A stretch of 64,000 nucleotides of DNA from Vibrio salinus. Lineage in GTDB: Bacteria; Pseudomonadota; Gammaproteobacteria; Enterobacterales; Vibrionaceae. Under the pieces are notes generated by a model. The model made no database searches. It worked only from the letters and a program-made list of their open reading frames with translations, and was not told the origin of the DNA. Of this stretch, positions 62,627 to 64,000 are shown one piece after another (the first letter of the stretch is position 1; the number at the start of each line of letters is the position of its first letter). The stretch lies in NCBI RefSeq assembly GCF_021272385.1, contig NZ_JAJSDZ010000009.1, positions 124,001 to 188,000 of the forward strand. Reading direction: 5' to 3'. The position numbers and the translations under genes were made by a program.

Positions 62627-63160
62627 ATGTCTCGTGTTGCTAAAGCACCTGTCGCTATTCCAGCTGGCGTAGAGGTGAAATTAAACGGCCAAGAGATCAC
62701 TGTAAAAGGTCCTAAAGGTGAGCTAGTTCGCGTATTTAATGACGCGGTAGTTATCGCTCAGGAAGACGGTCATTTTACATTTGGTCCTCGTGAAGGCGTT
62801 GCTAACGCATGGGCTCAAGCAGGTACTGCTCGTGCTCTAGTTAACAACATGGTTAAAGGTGTTACAGAAGGCTTTTCTAAGAAGCTTGAACTTAAAGGTG
62901 TGGGTTACCGTGCTGCTGTTAAAGGCAACTCAGTATCTCTGACTTTAGGTTTCTCTCATCCTGTTGATCATGAATTACCAGCAGGCATTAAAGCTGAATG
63001 TCCAACTCAAACTGAAATTGTTATTTCTGGTTGTTCTAAAGAGTTGGTCGGTCAAGTGGCTGCGAATATTCGCTCTTACCGCGAACCTGAACCATATAAA
63101 GGTAAAGGTGTGCGTTACGCAGATGAATATGTGCGTGTTAAAGAAGCTAAGAAGAAGTAA
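62627..63160 (+). CDS. rplF: 50S ribosomal protein L6
   Basis: 177 residues, two similar RNA-binding domains. L6 lies next to the sarcin-ricin loop at the factor-binding site. The [19 protein letters not shown] motif near the C-terminus is conserved. Nine bases separate it from rplR. Confidence 0.98.
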   Translation: MSRVAKAPVAIPAGVEVKLNGQEITVKGPKGELVRVFNDAVVIAQEDGHFTFGPREGVANAWAQAGTARALVNNMVKGVTEGFSKKLELKGVGYRAAVKGNSVSLTLGFSHPVDHELPAGIKAECPTQTEIVISGCSKELVGQVAANIRSYREPEPYKGKGVRYADEYVRVKEAKKK

Positions 63161-63169
63161 GGTAACGCT

Positions 63170-63523
63170 ATGGATAAGAAAGCATCTCGCATCCGTCGTG
63201 CCACTCGTGCACGTCGTAAGATTGCAGAACTGGGTGCAACTCGCCTAGTCGTACACCGTACTCCTCGTCATGTGTACGCACAGGTAATTGCAGCTAACGG
63301 CTCTGAGGTTATCGCAGCAGCTTCTACTGTAGAAAAAGCGATCCGTGAGCAAGTTAAGAATACTGGTAACGTTGATGCAGCAAAAGTAGTCGGTAAGGCT
63401 ATTGCTGAGCGCGCTCTTGAAAAAGGCGTTGCAGAAGTTGCATTTGATCGTTCTGGTTTCCAATACCACGGTCGAGTAGCGGCGCTAGCAGAGTCTGCTC
63501 GCGAAGCTGGTCTGAAATTCTAA
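63170..63523 (+). CDS. rplR: 50S ribosomal protein L18
   Basis: 117 residues; binds 5S rRNA with L5 and helps place it on the large subunit. The basic N-terminus ([16 protein letters not shown]) and the [20 protein letters not shown] end are conserved. It precedes rpsE by 14 bases. Confidence 0.98.
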   Translation: MDKKASRIRRATRARRKIAELGATRLVVHRTPRHVYAQVIAANGSEVIAAASTVEKAIREQVKNTGNVDAAKVVGKAIAERALEKGVAEVAFDRSGFQYHGRVAALAESAREAGLKF

Positions 63524-63537
63524 GGTAGGGTTGGAAG

Positions 63538-64000
63538 ATGGCTAAAGAACAACAACAAGCTAGTGATTTGCAAGAAAAGCTGATCGCTGTTAACCGTGTA
63601 TCAAAGACGGTTAAAGGTGGTCGAATCATGAGCTTCACCGCACTGACTGTCGTTGGTGATGGTAATGGTCGCGTAGGTTTCGGTTACGGTAAAGCACGTG
63701 AAGTGCCTGCCGCGATTCAAAAAGCAATGGAAAAAGCGCGTCGTAATATGACAACTATCGCGCTTAACGAAGGTACCCTTTTCCACCCGGTTAAAGGTCG
63801 CCACTCGGGCTCTAAAGTTTACATGCAGCCAGCTGCAGAAGGTACAGGTGTTATCGCCGGTGGTGCGATGCGTGCTGTACTTGAAGTTGCAGGTGTACAC
63901 AACGTACTATCTAAAGCATACGGTTCTACGAACCCAATCAATATCGTTCGTGCAACGATTGATGCTCTGGGTAGCATGAAGTCACCAGAAATGGTTGCAG
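63538..64000 (+). CDS. rpsE: 30S ribosomal protein S5 (cut by window end)
   Basis: The visible 154 codons begin [20 protein letters not shown]; the gene continues past the window (normal length about 167). The N-terminal dsRBD-like domain with [20 protein letters not shown] and the loop where spectinomycin-resistance mutations fall (about residues 20-28, VSKTVKGGR) look wild type. S5 helps translational accuracy and mRNA entry. It sits after rplR. Confidence 0.98.
   Translation, partial: MAKEQQQASDLQEKLIAVNRVSKTVKGGRIMSFTALTVVGDGNGRVGFGYGKAREVPAAIQKAMEKARRNMTTIALNEGTLFHPVKGRHSGSKVYMQPAAEGTGVIAGGAMRAVLEVAGVHNVLSKAYGSTNPINIVRATIDALGSMKSPEMVA

Overview
The window is chromosomal core sequence from a gammaproteobacterium of the family Vibrionaceae, most likely Vibrio or a close relative. 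Three things point there: AphA (the Vibrio quorum-sensing regulator), the sodium-type flagellar protein MotX next to purA, and a gene order matching my memory of the large chromosome of Vibrio cholerae (secB-gpsA-cysE-aphA-ppc-argECBGH ... crp ... purA-motX-rnr ... S10 operon). An argininosuccinate lyase fused to an N-acetylglutamate synthase fits the Vibrio/Moritella/Alteromonas group. No tRNA, rRNA, CRISPR array, insertion sequence or prophage is visible.

Layout. 1-4.2 kb: epmA, a rhodanese, secB, gpsA and cysE. 4.2-9.1 kb (minus strand): aphA, ppc, argE. 9.2-14.3 kb: the arginine operon argC-argB-argG-argH(A), divergent from argE with a paired ARG-box-like operator between. 14.5-19.3 kb: a small DUF3624 gene, a peroxiredoxin-glutaredoxin fusion divergent from oxyR, and mrcA. 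19.4-29.6 kb: a reduced pilMNOQ cluster, then aroK, aroB, damX, dam, rpe, gph, trpS. 29.9-37.5 kb: a chemoreceptor, pabA, argD, astA, astD and a DUF1338 gene. 37.6-43.1 kb (minus): yheS, a TIGR02444 gene, yheT, yheU, prkB, crp. 43.2-55.2 kb: kefG-kefB, slyD, a catalytically dead isoaspartyl-peptidase homologue, purA, gldA (minus), motX, rnr, rlmB and an unrecognised outer-membrane barrel. 55.2-64 kb: the S10 operon (rpsJ to rpsQ), a terminator, and the spc operon (rplN to rpsE, cut by the window end).

How genes work together. Arginine synthesis (argE, argCBGH(A), argD) and part of the succinyl-transfer degradation pathway (astA, astD) share the window, and argD may serve both. OxyR faces a hydroperoxide-removing enzyme across a near-perfect OxyR operator. 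KefG and KefB form a glutathione-gated potassium efflux unit. DamX, Dam, AroK/AroB, Rpe, Gph and TrpS form the conserved enterobacterial-type aroKB-dam cluster.

Most unusual points: (1) the pilus-assembly cluster has lost pilP completely and its secretin lacks the N-terminal domains; (2) an intact isoaspartyl-peptidase-family gene has Met in place of the catalytic Thr; (3) several clear regulatory sites can be read from sequence: OxyR at oxyR, sigma-28 at motX, CRP at crp, a TrpR-like palindrome at trpS, and paired ARG boxes at argE/argC and argD. I found no evidence for a wholly new defence or mobile system here.
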